Positions 8,182 to 18,004 of a stretch of DNA of 64,000 nucleotides are shown here, one piece after another; positions within the stretch are counted from its first letter, which is position 1, and the number at the start of each line of letters is the position of its first letter. The DNA comes from Bryobacterales bacterium (lineage in GTDB: Bacteria > Acidobacteriota > Terriglobia > Bryobacterales > Bryobacteraceae), in contig JAEUQC010000172.1 of assembly GCA_016789905.1 (NCBI GenBank), positions 186,001 through 250,000 of the forward strand. The letters run 5' to 3'. The position numbers and the translations under genes are program-made. The notes beneath the pieces are model-generated. The model was not told where the DNA came from, made no database searches, and worked only from the letters and a program-made list of their open reading frames with translations.

Positions 8182-9345
8182 GTGAGCAGTCCCGTCGAAA
8201 CAGTGCCGTCGCCTGCCGCCGCGGAGGCGAAACGCAACGCCCGCTCCGAACGGCTCGGGTTTATCGATTGGACTCGCGGAGCGGCCACGCTGGTGATGCT
8301 GCAGGGGCATGTGTGGGAGAGCTTCACGCACAAAGACCTGCGCGACACCGGCGTGTACATGATGTCGCAGTTTCCGGGCGGGGTGGCGCCGGCGGTGTTT
8401 TTGTTTCTGTCCGGGGTGACACTCGCGTTCCTGATCGATAGCCGCCAACAGAAAGGCGCCGATAGCCGGGGCCGGTTCTGGGCGGCCATCCGCCGGGCAG
8501 GGTATCTGGGCGGGTTGGCGCTGTTGTTCCGATTTCAGATGTGGGCGTTCTACTGGCCGAACTCGCCGTGGCGGGATCTGCTGCGCGTGGACATATTGAA
8601 TTGCATGGGGGCGGCGTGCGTGATGCTGGCGCCGGTGGCGGCGTTCGGCCGGTTGGGCCGTGTGCGCGGGGCCATGCTGGTGGCGGGGATTATCGCCTTC
8701 GGCTCGCCTTTCATGAGCGATTGGAAAGCCGACGCGCCGGAAAGCCTGCTGCGCATGTATCTGGCGCCGGATTATGGCGCGTTCGCGCTGTTTCCGTGGG
8801 GTACTTTTGTCGCCTTCGGAATGGCCTGCGGCACGATTTTCCGTTGCGTTGGGGAAGAGGGCAGGGAGCAGTTGATGCAGTGGGCCGGGTGGGCCGGGTT
8901 CGCGCTGGCCTTCGCGGGTCAATACGTATCCAACCTGCCGTACAACATCTATCCCCATAGCGAGTTCTGGCTGGATAGCCCGTGCCTGACGTTCATCAAG
9001 GTGGGCGTGATTCTGATGGTGGCGGCGTTTGGGTTCTTCTGGAATGAGTGGGTGCCGCGGGTTCGCTCCGGAGCCGGCGTGGGGCCGCGTTTCAGCATTC
9101 CGCGGCAGTTGGGGCAAACGTCGTTGCTGATCTATTGGGTGCATATTGAACTGGTGTACGGGCGCTGGGCGGAGCCGTTCAAGGGCAAAACGCCGCTGTT
9201 TGAAACGGCGCTCTTCGCGCTGGCGGTCATCGCGTTGATGCTGGGCTTTTCCGTGGCAAAGACGCGGATGGTGACCAGTAAATGGTACTTGGACGGGCGG
9301 GCTCAGGTGCTGGGCCGGCTGCCCTGGTTGACGCGCGCTGCGTAG
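8182..9345 (+). CDS. Multi-pass membrane acyltransferase (DUF1624 / HGSNAT-like)
   Basis: A 387-residue integral membrane protein starting at GTG, preceded by a purine-rich GAGAAAAGAGAAAA stretch. It begins with the family motif FIDWTRGAATLVMLQGHVWESF, where the His is the candidate acetyl acceptor/transfer residue in heparan-alpha-glucosaminide N-acetyltransferase relatives. GGVAPAVFLFLSGVTLAFL and about eight more hydrophobic segments follow, ending with QTSLLIYWVHIELVYG. Such proteins move acyl groups across the membrane onto sugars; the acceptor here is unknown. It is divergent from the amidohydrolase and its 3' end overlaps the convergent GT2 gene by 43 bases. Confidence 0.8.
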   Translation: MSSPVETVPSPAAAEAKRNARSERLGFIDWTRGAATLVMLQGHVWESFTHKDLRDTGVYMMSQFPGGVAPAVFLFLSGVTLAFLIDSRQQKGADSRGRFWAAIRRAGYLGGLALLFRFQMWAFYWPNSPWRDLLRVDILNCMGAACVMLAPVAAFGRLGRVRGAMLVAGIIAFGSPFMSDWKADAPESLLRMYLAPDYGAFALFPWGTFVAFGMACGTIFRCVGEEGREQLMQWAGWAGFALAFAGQYVSNLPYNIYPHSEFWLDSPCLTFIKVGVILMVAAFGFFWNEWVPRVRSGAGVGPRFSIPRQLGQTSLLIYWVHIELVYGRWAEPFKGKTPLFETALFALAVIALMLGFSVAKTRMVTSKWYLDGRAQVLGRLPWLTRAA

Positions 9346-10022
9346 CGAAAAACCGTGCGGAGAATGATCCAGCCGGCCCGGATGGACGCCCGCCAGTTAC
9401 CGCTCACTTTGTTTTCCCCGGCGATCCGGTGGCCGTAGCGAATGGGGATTTCCACGATGCGGAGCCTGTGTTGTAAGGCCTTAATCTGCATTTCAATGGT
9501 CCAGCCGTAGTTGCGGTCCTCCATGGCCAACCGGTCCAGGCAGTCGCGGCGAATGGCGCGGAAGGGGCCGAGGTCAGAGAACTTGTGCCCCCAGAAAATA
9601 TGCATGAGGGAACAGGCGAGCGTGTTGCCGAAGCGCTGATGGGGGAGGAGGGCACCGGGCGCGGCCCGCCCCATTGTCCGGGAGCCGAGAACGAGATCGG
9701 CCGCGCCGGCGCGAATCGGGGCGAGTAACTCTATCGCCTGTGCCGGGTCTTCCGACAAATCGGCCTGCATCCAGACGACGATGCCGGCTTCAGGCGGCAG
9801 CAGCGCGATGGCGGCGAGCGAGGCGGCGCCGTAGCCGCGTTCCGGCTGCGTAGCGACAATGGCGCCGCGGGCGCGGGCGATTTCCGCCGTCCGGTCGGTG
9901 GACCCATTGTCGGCCACCAGAATCCAGCGAAACAAATCGGGAGGAATCGCGTCAAATAAACGGGGCAGGCAATCTGCCTCGTTAAGAGCCGGTATGATTA
10001 AGGCTGCTTGCGCCGTTCGCAT
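9303..10022 (-). CDS. Family 2 glycosyltransferase (dolichyl/polyprenyl-phosphate sugar synthase type)
   Basis: The start at 10022 gives 239 residues beginning MRTAQAALIIPALNEADCLP, the classic GT2 opening; the longer frame would run into the lepB start. Further GT2 signs are VADNGSTDRTAE, the QADLSEDP stretch at the DXD position, SRTMGR, FSDLGPFRAIRR and a late QIKALQHRLRIVEIPIRYGHR, the usual order for polyprenyl-phosphate glycosyltransferases. No C-terminal membrane helices are present, so it is the soluble, single-domain form. It probably transfers a hexose to a lipid carrier or a glycan. Divergent from lepB, with 31 bases between starts. Confidence 0.88.
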   Translation of the reverse strand: MRTAQAALIIPALNEADCLPRLFDAIPPDLFRWILVADNGSTDRTAEIARARGAIVATQPERGYGAASLAAIALLPPEAGIVVWMQADLSEDPAQAIELLAPIRAGAADLVLGSRTMGRAAPGALLPHQRFGNTLACSLMHIFWGHKFSDLGPFRAIRRDCLDRLAMEDRNYGWTIEMQIKALQHRLRIVEIPIRYGHRIAGENKVSGNWRASIRAGWIILRTVFRYAARVNQGSRPST

Positions 10023-10053
10023 TTCGGAGTACAATTCAGCGTAATAGGGAATC

Positions 10054-10638
10054 ATGACGCCTGACCAGCCCCCGCCGCCGATGGACAACCCGGCGGAAAA
10101 GCCAACCGAGACGAAACACCTGCTGGTGGGCGCCGCCTATTGGCTGCGCGACCTGATGCTGTCGGTAGTAATTGCTGTGGTCATCATTCTATTCCTCTAC
10201 CAACCGGTGAAGGTGGAAGGCACCAGCATGATGCCGGCTCTGCAGGACCAGGAACGGATATTTATCAACAAGTTTCTCTACCGCTTCGGCATTGGCGAAA
10301 TTGAACGGGGGGATACGGTGGTGTTCTGGTTTCCGCGCGACCCGTCGAAATCCTACATCAAGCGCGTAATCGGTGTGCCCGGGGATGTGGTGGAAGTATT
10401 GGATGGGGAAGTTCGCCTGAACGGGAAAACGGTGAATGAACCGTATGTTCCGGAAGAGTTTCGGGACCGGCTGACGGTGCCGGCCACGCGCGTGCCGCCG
10501 GAATCGTTCTATGTGATGGGCGACCACCGGAGTTCTTCGAACGATTCGCGCGCCTGGGGGGTTGTGCCTCGGCGGTTTATTTATGGCAAGGCCGTGTTCG
10601 TCTATTGGCCGCTGGAGAAAATGGGCGTCCTGCGGTAG
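10054..10638 (+). CDS. lepB: Signal peptidase I
   Basis: A 194-residue membrane protease that removes Sec signal peptides outside the cytoplasmic membrane. A proline-rich cytoplasmic tail is followed by one membrane helix (LMLSVVIAVVIILFLYQ, residues 35-50). The catalytic Ser is in EGTSMMPAL (S58), the general-base Lys in SYIKRVIGVPGD (K103), and the conserved GDHRSSSNDSRAWG box is near the end. Length is typical of the shorter Gram-positive-like form. The stop codon lies in the loop of a strong hairpin terminator. It would process the many secreted proteins in this window. Confidence 0.95.
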   Translation: MTPDQPPPPMDNPAEKPTETKHLLVGAAYWLRDLMLSVVIAVVIILFLYQPVKVEGTSMMPALQDQERIFINKFLYRFGIGEIERGDTVVFWFPRDPSKSYIKRVIGVPGDVVEVLDGEVRLNGKTVNEPYVPEEFRDRLTVPATRVPPESFYVMGDHRSSSNDSRAWGVVPRRFIYGKAVFVYWPLEKMGVLR

Positions 10639-10649
10639 GACGCCCATTT
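10619..10649. terminator. Hairpin between lepB and the xylose-isomerase-like gene
   Basis: Perfect 13-bp inverted repeat: AAATGGGCGTCCT at 10619-10631 and its complement at 10637-10649, with a 5-base loop. The last lepB codons form the left arm and the TAG stop runs from the loop into the right arm. A/T-rich arm ends on both sides make it a plausible bidirectional terminator for the two convergent genes. Confidence 0.8.
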
Positions 10650-10656
10650 CGGCTGC

Positions 10657-11898
10657 TTAGATTGAGAAGGTGCGGCCGCGATTCTGGCCCACCAGAATCT
10701 GGAACAGGCGGTGTGAGATGAGTTCGTGCAGCGACAGGAGTTCTTTTTGCGCGGCGGTGATGGCCGCAGCATCGCGGAGATCGGCCACGGCCGGGCCGCC
10801 GGCCTTCAGCGCGTCGGTGGCGCCAACGATTACCGGGTCCGTCATCGCCTCGCCGGCCATCTCCCAAAGGGTGATGAACCGATCGACGGCGGTGGGGAAG
10901 CTGACGTGGAAGACGCCGTGGACGGAGGTTGTGCGCGGCGGTTTGTAGTCCAAATTGAACGGGCCGCTATAGCCATAGGTGCGCAGCAGGACGAACACGT
11001 TCAGCCAGTCGAGCGGGTTCACCAGGCCGACGGCGATATCGACGTCGTGTTTGCCGGCGTAGCCGTCGTTGATATCGAAGTGGAAGAGCTTTCCGCACAT
11101 GAGCGCGCGGGCCAGCGCGGCGCGCGGCGCCGTGCCCCACATGAGTTCATGCAGGTATTCCGGGTTCAGGCCCACCATGGCCGGGTGCTTGATGAGACCG
11201 GAGAAAATTAGGGCGAGCATGGAATCGGAAGTCGGCAACAGAATCTCCGCCACCGGTTCGAAGGGCTTGGCCTCCATGCAGTGCTTCAGCGTGGCGCGGC
11301 CGTTTTTGGCGGCCAGTTCGATGTCCTTATCGCAGGCGGCGTTGATGCACTCGGCGTACCACTTCAGCGTCTGCAACTCGTCCATCGCGCCCTGAATGAA
11401 ATAGCCAAGGGCGCCGGGCCAATAGACGGCGTAGTTGGCGCCCAACTGGTGGCCAATGGAGACGGTGTTTTCCACACGCCAGTTGGCGTACTCGCGCACC
11501 TGCGCGGCGTGCGGCGCGGGGCTGGCGGCCCACACCGGATGGTGGAAGGTTTCGGTGGTGACCATGGAACAGGCCAAGCCGTTCTTCTTGAGCGATTCGC
11601 CGATGCGGCCGACAATTTCGTCCTGGCCCGCGCGGCCAAGCTGGTCGGTGGGAATGACGTCGGTATCGTGGGTACACCAGTAGCCGATTCCGATCTTGGC
11701 GTACTCCTCGATGACCCGTTCAAAAGTCACCGCGGGGCGCGTTTTGTCTTGGAACAGGGAGTGGCCTTCGTAGGCCGCCGCCCACTGCGGACCGGTGATG
11801 AAATACTTCCGGCGCTGTTCGGGAGTGTAGCTGCCGCCGCAAGCGGCTGTCAGGCGTTCGACTACGGATTGTTGTTGGTCGACTGGGATCGCTGTCAT
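10657..11898 (-). CDS. Class I xylose-isomerase-like sugar isomerase
   Basis: The ATG at 11898 gives 413 residues; the frame is open further upstream into the opposite acs gene, which is not credible. The TIM-barrel layout follows xylose isomerase. The catalytic His/Asp pair is in THDTDVIP (H77, D80). Metal-site residues are in EAKPFEP (E209, K211), GLNPEYLHELM (E247, H250), HFDINDGYAGKHDVD (D275, D285, D287) and LDYKPP (D317). The usual WGGREG motif is replaced by YWPGALGYF, which should change the substrate pocket. It is probably an aldose/ketose isomerase on a sugar other than, or in addition to, xylose. No xylulokinase lies nearby. An alternative start is at 11925. Confidence 0.82.
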   Translation of the reverse strand: MTAIPVDQQQSVVERLTAACGGSYTPEQRRKYFITGPQWAAAYEGHSLFQDKTRPAVTFERVIEEYAKIGIGYWCTHDTDVIPTDQLGRAGQDEIVGRIGESLKKNGLACSMVTTETFHHPVWAASPAPHAAQVREYANWRVENTVSIGHQLGANYAVYWPGALGYFIQGAMDELQTLKWYAECINAACDKDIELAAKNGRATLKHCMEAKPFEPVAEILLPTSDSMLALIFSGLIKHPAMVGLNPEYLHELMWGTAPRAALARALMCGKLFHFDINDGYAGKHDVDIAVGLVNPLDWLNVFVLLRTYGYSGPFNLDYKPPRTTSVHGVFHVSFPTAVDRFITLWEMAGEAMTDPVIVGATDALKAGGPAVADLRDAAAITAAQKELLSLHELISHRLFQILVGQNRGRTFSI

Positions 11899-11994
11899 AA
11901 GTGTTGAACCAGGAAACCTAATCATAGTCCAGCCGGCGGGGGGCGGGGAAGCGGCGCGCGGGAACCGGGCGAGCGTTGATAGAATAGGCGGCTG

Positions 11995-13947
<1,953 letters not shown>

Positions 13948-13956
13948 CACCAAACG

Positions 13957-13998
13957 GAAAAGGGCCCGGAGCGATGGTATTTGCTCCGGGCCCTTTTC
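13957..13998. terminator. Strong bidirectional hairpin between acs and the Oar receptor gene
   Basis: Perfect 16-bp stem: GAAAAGGGCCCGGAGC at 13957-13972 and its complement at 13983-13998, with a 10-base loop. The flanking A and T runs give a U-tract in both directions, as expected between two convergent genes. Confidence 0.9.
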
Positions 13999-14007
13999 AA
14001 TTGCCGT

Positions 14008-17000
14008 TTACCAGTAGAGTTTCAATCCCACCTGCATCTGGCGCGGATCGTTCGCCTGGTTATTTACCACGCCAAACGCGCCGTTGTTCAGGTTCAGATT
14101 GCCCGTACCGAAGATCGTGCGGTTGAAGATGTTGAAGGCCTCGCCCCGCAGGTCGATGCGGATCTTCTCTGAGATGTTGAAGGTGCGGGCAACGCTCACG
14201 TTCTCCGATGTTCCCCAGAACGTCCGGACTTTCGGGTTGTGCCGCGTGGCGTTACCGAAGTCCGCCGGTTGCGTGCCGAAGAAGGAGGCCGGCTGCAGGA
14301 AGCGATCGACGGCGGGGTCGAACTTGTCGCCAGCGATCGGAGCGCGCCAGCCGTCATAGGTCGATATCGTTGGCCGAGTGATCCCATTGAAAATCGGCAG
14401 AGGGTTGTTCCGCGTGAGTTCGATGGGCGTTCCGCTGTTGTAGACCTGGATGGCGGCCAGCCGCCATCCGCCCAAAACGTGGCTCAACAGGCCGCTTGTG
14501 GCCCATTTGGCGCCATTGCCGAATGGCAGGTTGTAGAGTGTGGAGAACTTGACGGAATGGGTTTGATCGAACTGACCGATCGATTTTTCCGAGCGGCGGT
14601 AGTAGTGGTCCTGGGCCGCCGTTTCGCTGTTGGCGAAGTAGCTGTCGGAGTCTGTCAGCATCTTCGAGAACACGTAGCTCCATTGCAGCGTCAAGTCCTT
14701 CGAGAAGCGCCGGTCGAACTTCATGACCATTGCGTGATAGGAAGAGTGGCCGCTCTTGTCGCCGTTCTGAGCTCCGGTGGCGATGTTCTGGTATTGCGGG
14801 AAAGGGCGGAGCGCCTGATTGGCGCTGCCGGTGAAGCCCGGGTAGGGGGCGCGCACTCCAGCGGCCACCGCCGCCGGCGCGCTGAACGGACCTGTCAGCA
14901 TCGCGATCGCCTGCGCCCGGCCCATCTGTCCAACCAACCGGTTGAAGATGGCCGTGTCCAATTGGTTCATCCGCAGGATGCCCGACTGCAGGTGGGTGCC
15001 GATATTGGCGTTATAGCCGATTTCGAGGACGGTGTTGGCGGCAATCTGGCGCTGGGTCGTCAACGTCCAGAAGAGCGATTCCGGGGCGCGCGTTGCGTCT
15101 TGGCCGTTCCAGTAGTCGACGTCCTGCCCGTTCTGGAAGCTCGGATTGATCGAGGGCGGAAGCGTATAAGCAGGCAAACCCTGATCCAGCTTAAAGGTTG
15201 GCGTTATGCCCTGCGATGTGTTCTGGAACGCCCACTGACCGATAAATCCGGCGAAGTGGCCGCTGCCTTGGACCGCTGTGATTCGGGAGAACGACCGGCC
15301 AAACGCAGTGCGGATGGTAGTCTTCGAATCGGGCGAATATGCCAGGCCGATACGCGGGCCAATTCCCCCGTACCATCCGGGCACGAGGCTGCGTGTGTTC
15401 TCACGGCCCGGACCGAAGCCTGCAAACCACAGCGCGCCGGGGATGTTGCCAGCCGCAGGATTCGGGCGCGTCGGATTGAAGTCCGAGTACTCATCTTTCT
15501 TATTCGTCGGCGGCAGCGTGAAGTCATAACGAATGCCGAGATTCAGCACGAGTTTGCGCGTAATGCGCCAATCGTCCTGTGCGTAGAACCCGAAATAGGG
15601 GTAGTTCTGTGCCACTTCGCGCGGTGTTTCGGTGCGGCCCAGGTGCGCGTCGCCCAAAAGGAAACTGGCGAACGAACTGCCGCTAGTGAACGCCGTGGCG
15701 CCGGGGACGCTGGTGCCAAGGAAGTTGAAGTCGGCGCGGCCGGAGATATCTTGCTGCCCGACGCCGTTCGCTGTTTGATTCTGGTGCTGGAAGCCAAACT
15801 TCCACGTATGCGACCCGCGCACGTAGCTCAGGTCGTTCTTAATGCCCCACCCCGGCTGCAACGTGCCGTTATTGGACGGCGAGCCCCAAGTGCTGAACTC
15901 GGTGAAGTTGATCGTCGGGAAGTTGTTGTTGCAGTCGATAACATTCTTGATGCAAACCCTGTCTTTCCAATTCCCGCCGACATTCGCCGAGAAGCTGTCC
16001 TTGATGAATCGATTAAACGCAAAGGAGAAGTGATTCACCATCGAAGGCGAAATCGTCCAATCGTGGCTCCAGCGGAACGCTTCGGTATCCCACGCCTGCA
16101 GCGCGCCGCTCCACAAGGGTTCGGGCAATCCAGGAGGGCCTGCCGGGCCTGGCTTGTTCCGGAATGTCGTGAGATTCCACAGGAACCCCACTCGATGGTT
16201 GGCGCCGAAGTTCTGGTCGGCCTTTACGCTCCACTTGTCCGTCGGCGTCACCAGCGTTCCGCCGGAAACAATGTAATTCTGTCGAACGTAGCCGCTTGTT
16301 CCCGGTGCGAAGCCGCGATTGGGCGTGACGCCCTTGGCGAACGCCGCGATCTTGCTCGCCAGCGGGGAGAACAGGCTCTGCGGAATCTGGTTTTGCGGAA
16401 AGGGATCGCGGATGAATCCAACCCCATTGGGGTTCGCTCTCGTCGTGTTGGGGTTGTAGATTGGCAGCAATGCACCAGTCTGATTCACCCATTTGCTGAA
16501 GTCGCCGTTATACATCTCCGGAGTGGGCACGGAGAGAATAGAGTCGTTGGCACCTACGCGGTTGCGGAAGCCTTCAAAGGACATAAAGAAAAACGTCTTG
16601 TTGCGGCCGTCGTAGAGTTTTGGAACAAGCACGGGGCCGGCGGCCGTGAAGCCGAAATCGTTCTGACGATAGACAGACCGCGTGCGCGCGAAGAAGCCGC
16701 GCGCATCCAGTTTGTCGTTGCGCAGGAAGTCGTAGGCAGAACCGTGAAAATCGTTGGTGCCGGATTTGGAAGCGAACGACATGACGCCGCCACCGGCCTG
16801 GCCGTACTCGGCTTTGAACCCGTTTGTATCGACGCTGAACTCTGTCAACGCCTCAACAGACGGCGTGTTCAACGCGGCTTCCGCAGTATCCCCGGAGCGG
16901 TTCGTACCCACTGAATAGCCGTCGAGCGTCGCATCCCACGCCGCTACCTGGCCGCCGCCAAGCGCAAGCCGCTGCCCGTCGCCCTTTGCCTCAGCAGCCA

Positions 17001-17469
17001 CCGCCACCAGGTTAAACGGACTGCGCATCGACCCCGCCACCACCAGCGGCAATTCATCGACGAGCTTGTTCTCCACTAGCGTCGAAACCTTCGCGTTCTC
17101 GGTCTGAATGGTTGCCGCCGCCGCCGTGACCTCGATGGATTCCGAAACCTGACCGAGTTGCAATGTCGCGTCGATACGCAGCGTGTTCCCGGCTGACAGC
17201 ATGATGTTCTGTTGCAGATACCGCTTAAAGCCGTTGGCGGTCACTTCCATGCGGTAGGCGCCGGGCAGCAGATTCGGCAGGTTGTATTCGCCCGCCGACG
17301 TCGCAACCGCTTTTGTGATCGTGTTGGTGTCGCGCTGCGTCAGTGTCAGTTGGGCGCCGGCGATCGCAGCGCCTGACTGGTCCGTAACGATTCCGGTTAT
17401 GTTCCCTCGTTCACTCTGTGCAAGCAGGGCCGTGGCGCCACAAAGCAAGGTGGCGATTAAGATTCTCAT
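14008..17469 (-). CDS. Oar-like TonB-dependent receptor
   Basis: The start at 17469 (MRILIATLLCGATALLAQ, signal peptide) has AAAGGA nine bases upstream and gives 1153 residues. Domains in order: signal; carboxypeptidase-regulatory-like beta domain (about 25-110, GNITGIVTDQSGAAIAGAQLT and GEYNLPNLLPGAYRMEV); a plug domain (about 120-270, including FSVDTNGFKAEYGQAGGGVM); then a large outer-membrane beta-barrel rich in aromatic strands, ending in LKLYW. This arrangement is the Oar-like family, greatly expanded in Acidobacteria, thought to import large ligands such as glycans or peptides. No TonB box can be assigned with confidence. It is divergent from the cupin gene. Confidence 0.92.
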   Translation of the reverse strand: MRILIATLLCGATALLAQSERGNITGIVTDQSGAAIAGAQLTLTQRDTNTITKAVATSAGEYNLPNLLPGAYRMEVTANGFKRYLQQNIMLSAGNTLRIDATLQLGQVSESIEVTAAAATIQTENAKVSTLVENKLVDELPLVVAGSMRSPFNLVAVAAEAKGDGQRLALGGGQVAAWDATLDGYSVGTNRSGDTAEAALNTPSVEALTEFSVDTNGFKAEYGQAGGGVMSFASKSGTNDFHGSAYDFLRNDKLDARGFFARTRSVYRQNDFGFTAAGPVLVPKLYDGRNKTFFFMSFEGFRNRVGANDSILSVPTPEMYNGDFSKWVNQTGALLPIYNPNTTRANPNGVGFIRDPFPQNQIPQSLFSPLASKIAAFAKGVTPNRGFAPGTSGYVRQNYIVSGGTLVTPTDKWSVKADQNFGANHRVGFLWNLTTFRNKPGPAGPPGLPEPLWSGALQAWDTEAFRWSHDWTISPSMVNHFSFAFNRFIKDSFSANVGGNWKDRVCIKNVIDCNNNFPTINFTEFSTWGSPSNNGTLQPGWGIKNDLSYVRGSHTWKFGFQHQNQTANGVGQQDISGRADFNFLGTSVPGATAFTSGSSFASFLLGDAHLGRTETPREVAQNYPYFGFYAQDDWRITRKLVLNLGIRYDFTLPPTNKKDEYSDFNPTRPNPAAGNIPGALWFAGFGPGRENTRSLVPGWYGGIGPRIGLAYSPDSKTTIRTAFGRSFSRITAVQGSGHFAGFIGQWAFQNTSQGITPTFKLDQGLPAYTLPPSINPSFQNGQDVDYWNGQDATRAPESLFWTLTTQRQIAANTVLEIGYNANIGTHLQSGILRMNQLDTAIFNRLVGQMGRAQAIAMLTGPFSAPAAVAAGVRAPYPGFTGSANQALRPFPQYQNIATGAQNGDKSGHSSYHAMVMKFDRRFSKDLTLQWSYVFSKMLTDSDSYFANSETAAQDHYYRRSEKSIGQFDQTHSVKFSTLYNLPFGNGAKWATSGLLSHVLGGWRLAAIQVYNSGTPIELTRNNPLPIFNGITRPTISTYDGWRAPIAGDKFDPAVDRFLQPASFFGTQPADFGNATRHNPKVRTFWGTSENVSVARTFNISEKIRIDLRGEAFNIFNRTIFGTGNLNLNNGAFGVVNNQANDPRQMQVGLKLYW

Positions 17470-17527
17470 ATGAAGCAGTCCTTTGAGGGGGTAACTTATC
17501 ACATCAGAGACCGGGTACGCTGAGAAG

Positions 17528-18004
17528 ATGCCCAGTGTGCAATTGATCACGACGGAACTCTTCGCGGTGATCGAGGCCGGTGCCGCCGCTTCATCCCGCC
17601 GTCGCCTGAATCACAACTTTCATTCCGGTCCGAACGACAACCCCCACCGCATGTTGAACGTGCTGCTGCGGGGCACCTATGTGCGTCCCCACCGCCACGT
17701 AACCCCGGAAAAGAGCGAGGCGTTCCTGCCGCTCACCGGTCGCGTGGGCATCGTCTGTTTTGATGACAATGGAGCGGTCACTGGCAGCTACCTGCTCGAC
17801 GCCAACGGAGCTGTTCGCGGTATCGATCTGGCTCCGGGCGTTTGGCACACCGTTCTGGCGTTGAGCGACGTCAGCGTCTGTTATGAAGTGAAGCCAGGCC
17901 CTTGGATTCCGGCGAGCGACAAGGACTTCGCCGCCTGGGCGCCCGCGGAGGGCGACGCGCGCGCCGCCGCAATGCTGGCCCAATGGGAGCGCCTGTTCGA
18001 CTAG
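17528..18004 (+). CDS. WbuC-type cupin-fold metalloprotein
   Basis: A 158-residue protein with a single cupin domain. The metal site appears as YVRPHRHVTPEKSE (two His plus Glu) and a second-motif His in APGVWHTVLAL. The N-terminal RRLNHNFHSGPNDNPHRMLNVLLRGTY is characteristic of the WbuC family, members of which occur in polysaccharide/O-antigen clusters; the chemistry is unknown. No signal peptide. The start lies 58 bases from the divergent Oar receptor start, so a shared regulatory region is likely, and its stop abuts the stop of the convergent gene. Confidence 0.78.
   Translation: MPSVQLITTELFAVIEAGAAASSRRRLNHNFHSGPNDNPHRMLNVLLRGTYVRPHRHVTPEKSEAFLPLTGRVGIVCFDDNGAVTGSYLLDANGAVRGIDLAPGVWHTVLALSDVSVCYEVKPGPWIPASDKDFAAWAPAEGDARAAAMLAQWERLFD

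Noticed and set aside
14239..16914. 891-codon open frame on the + strand
   Set aside because: It lies wholly antisense to the Oar receptor gene, is Arg/Gly/Ala/Val-rich without domain motifs, and is the expected shadow of a long GC-rich gene.
14000..18000. Replication terminus with a dif site
   Set aside because: The skew change fits, but I could not see a dif-like palindrome and the skew flips back near 63 kb, so an inversion is preferred.
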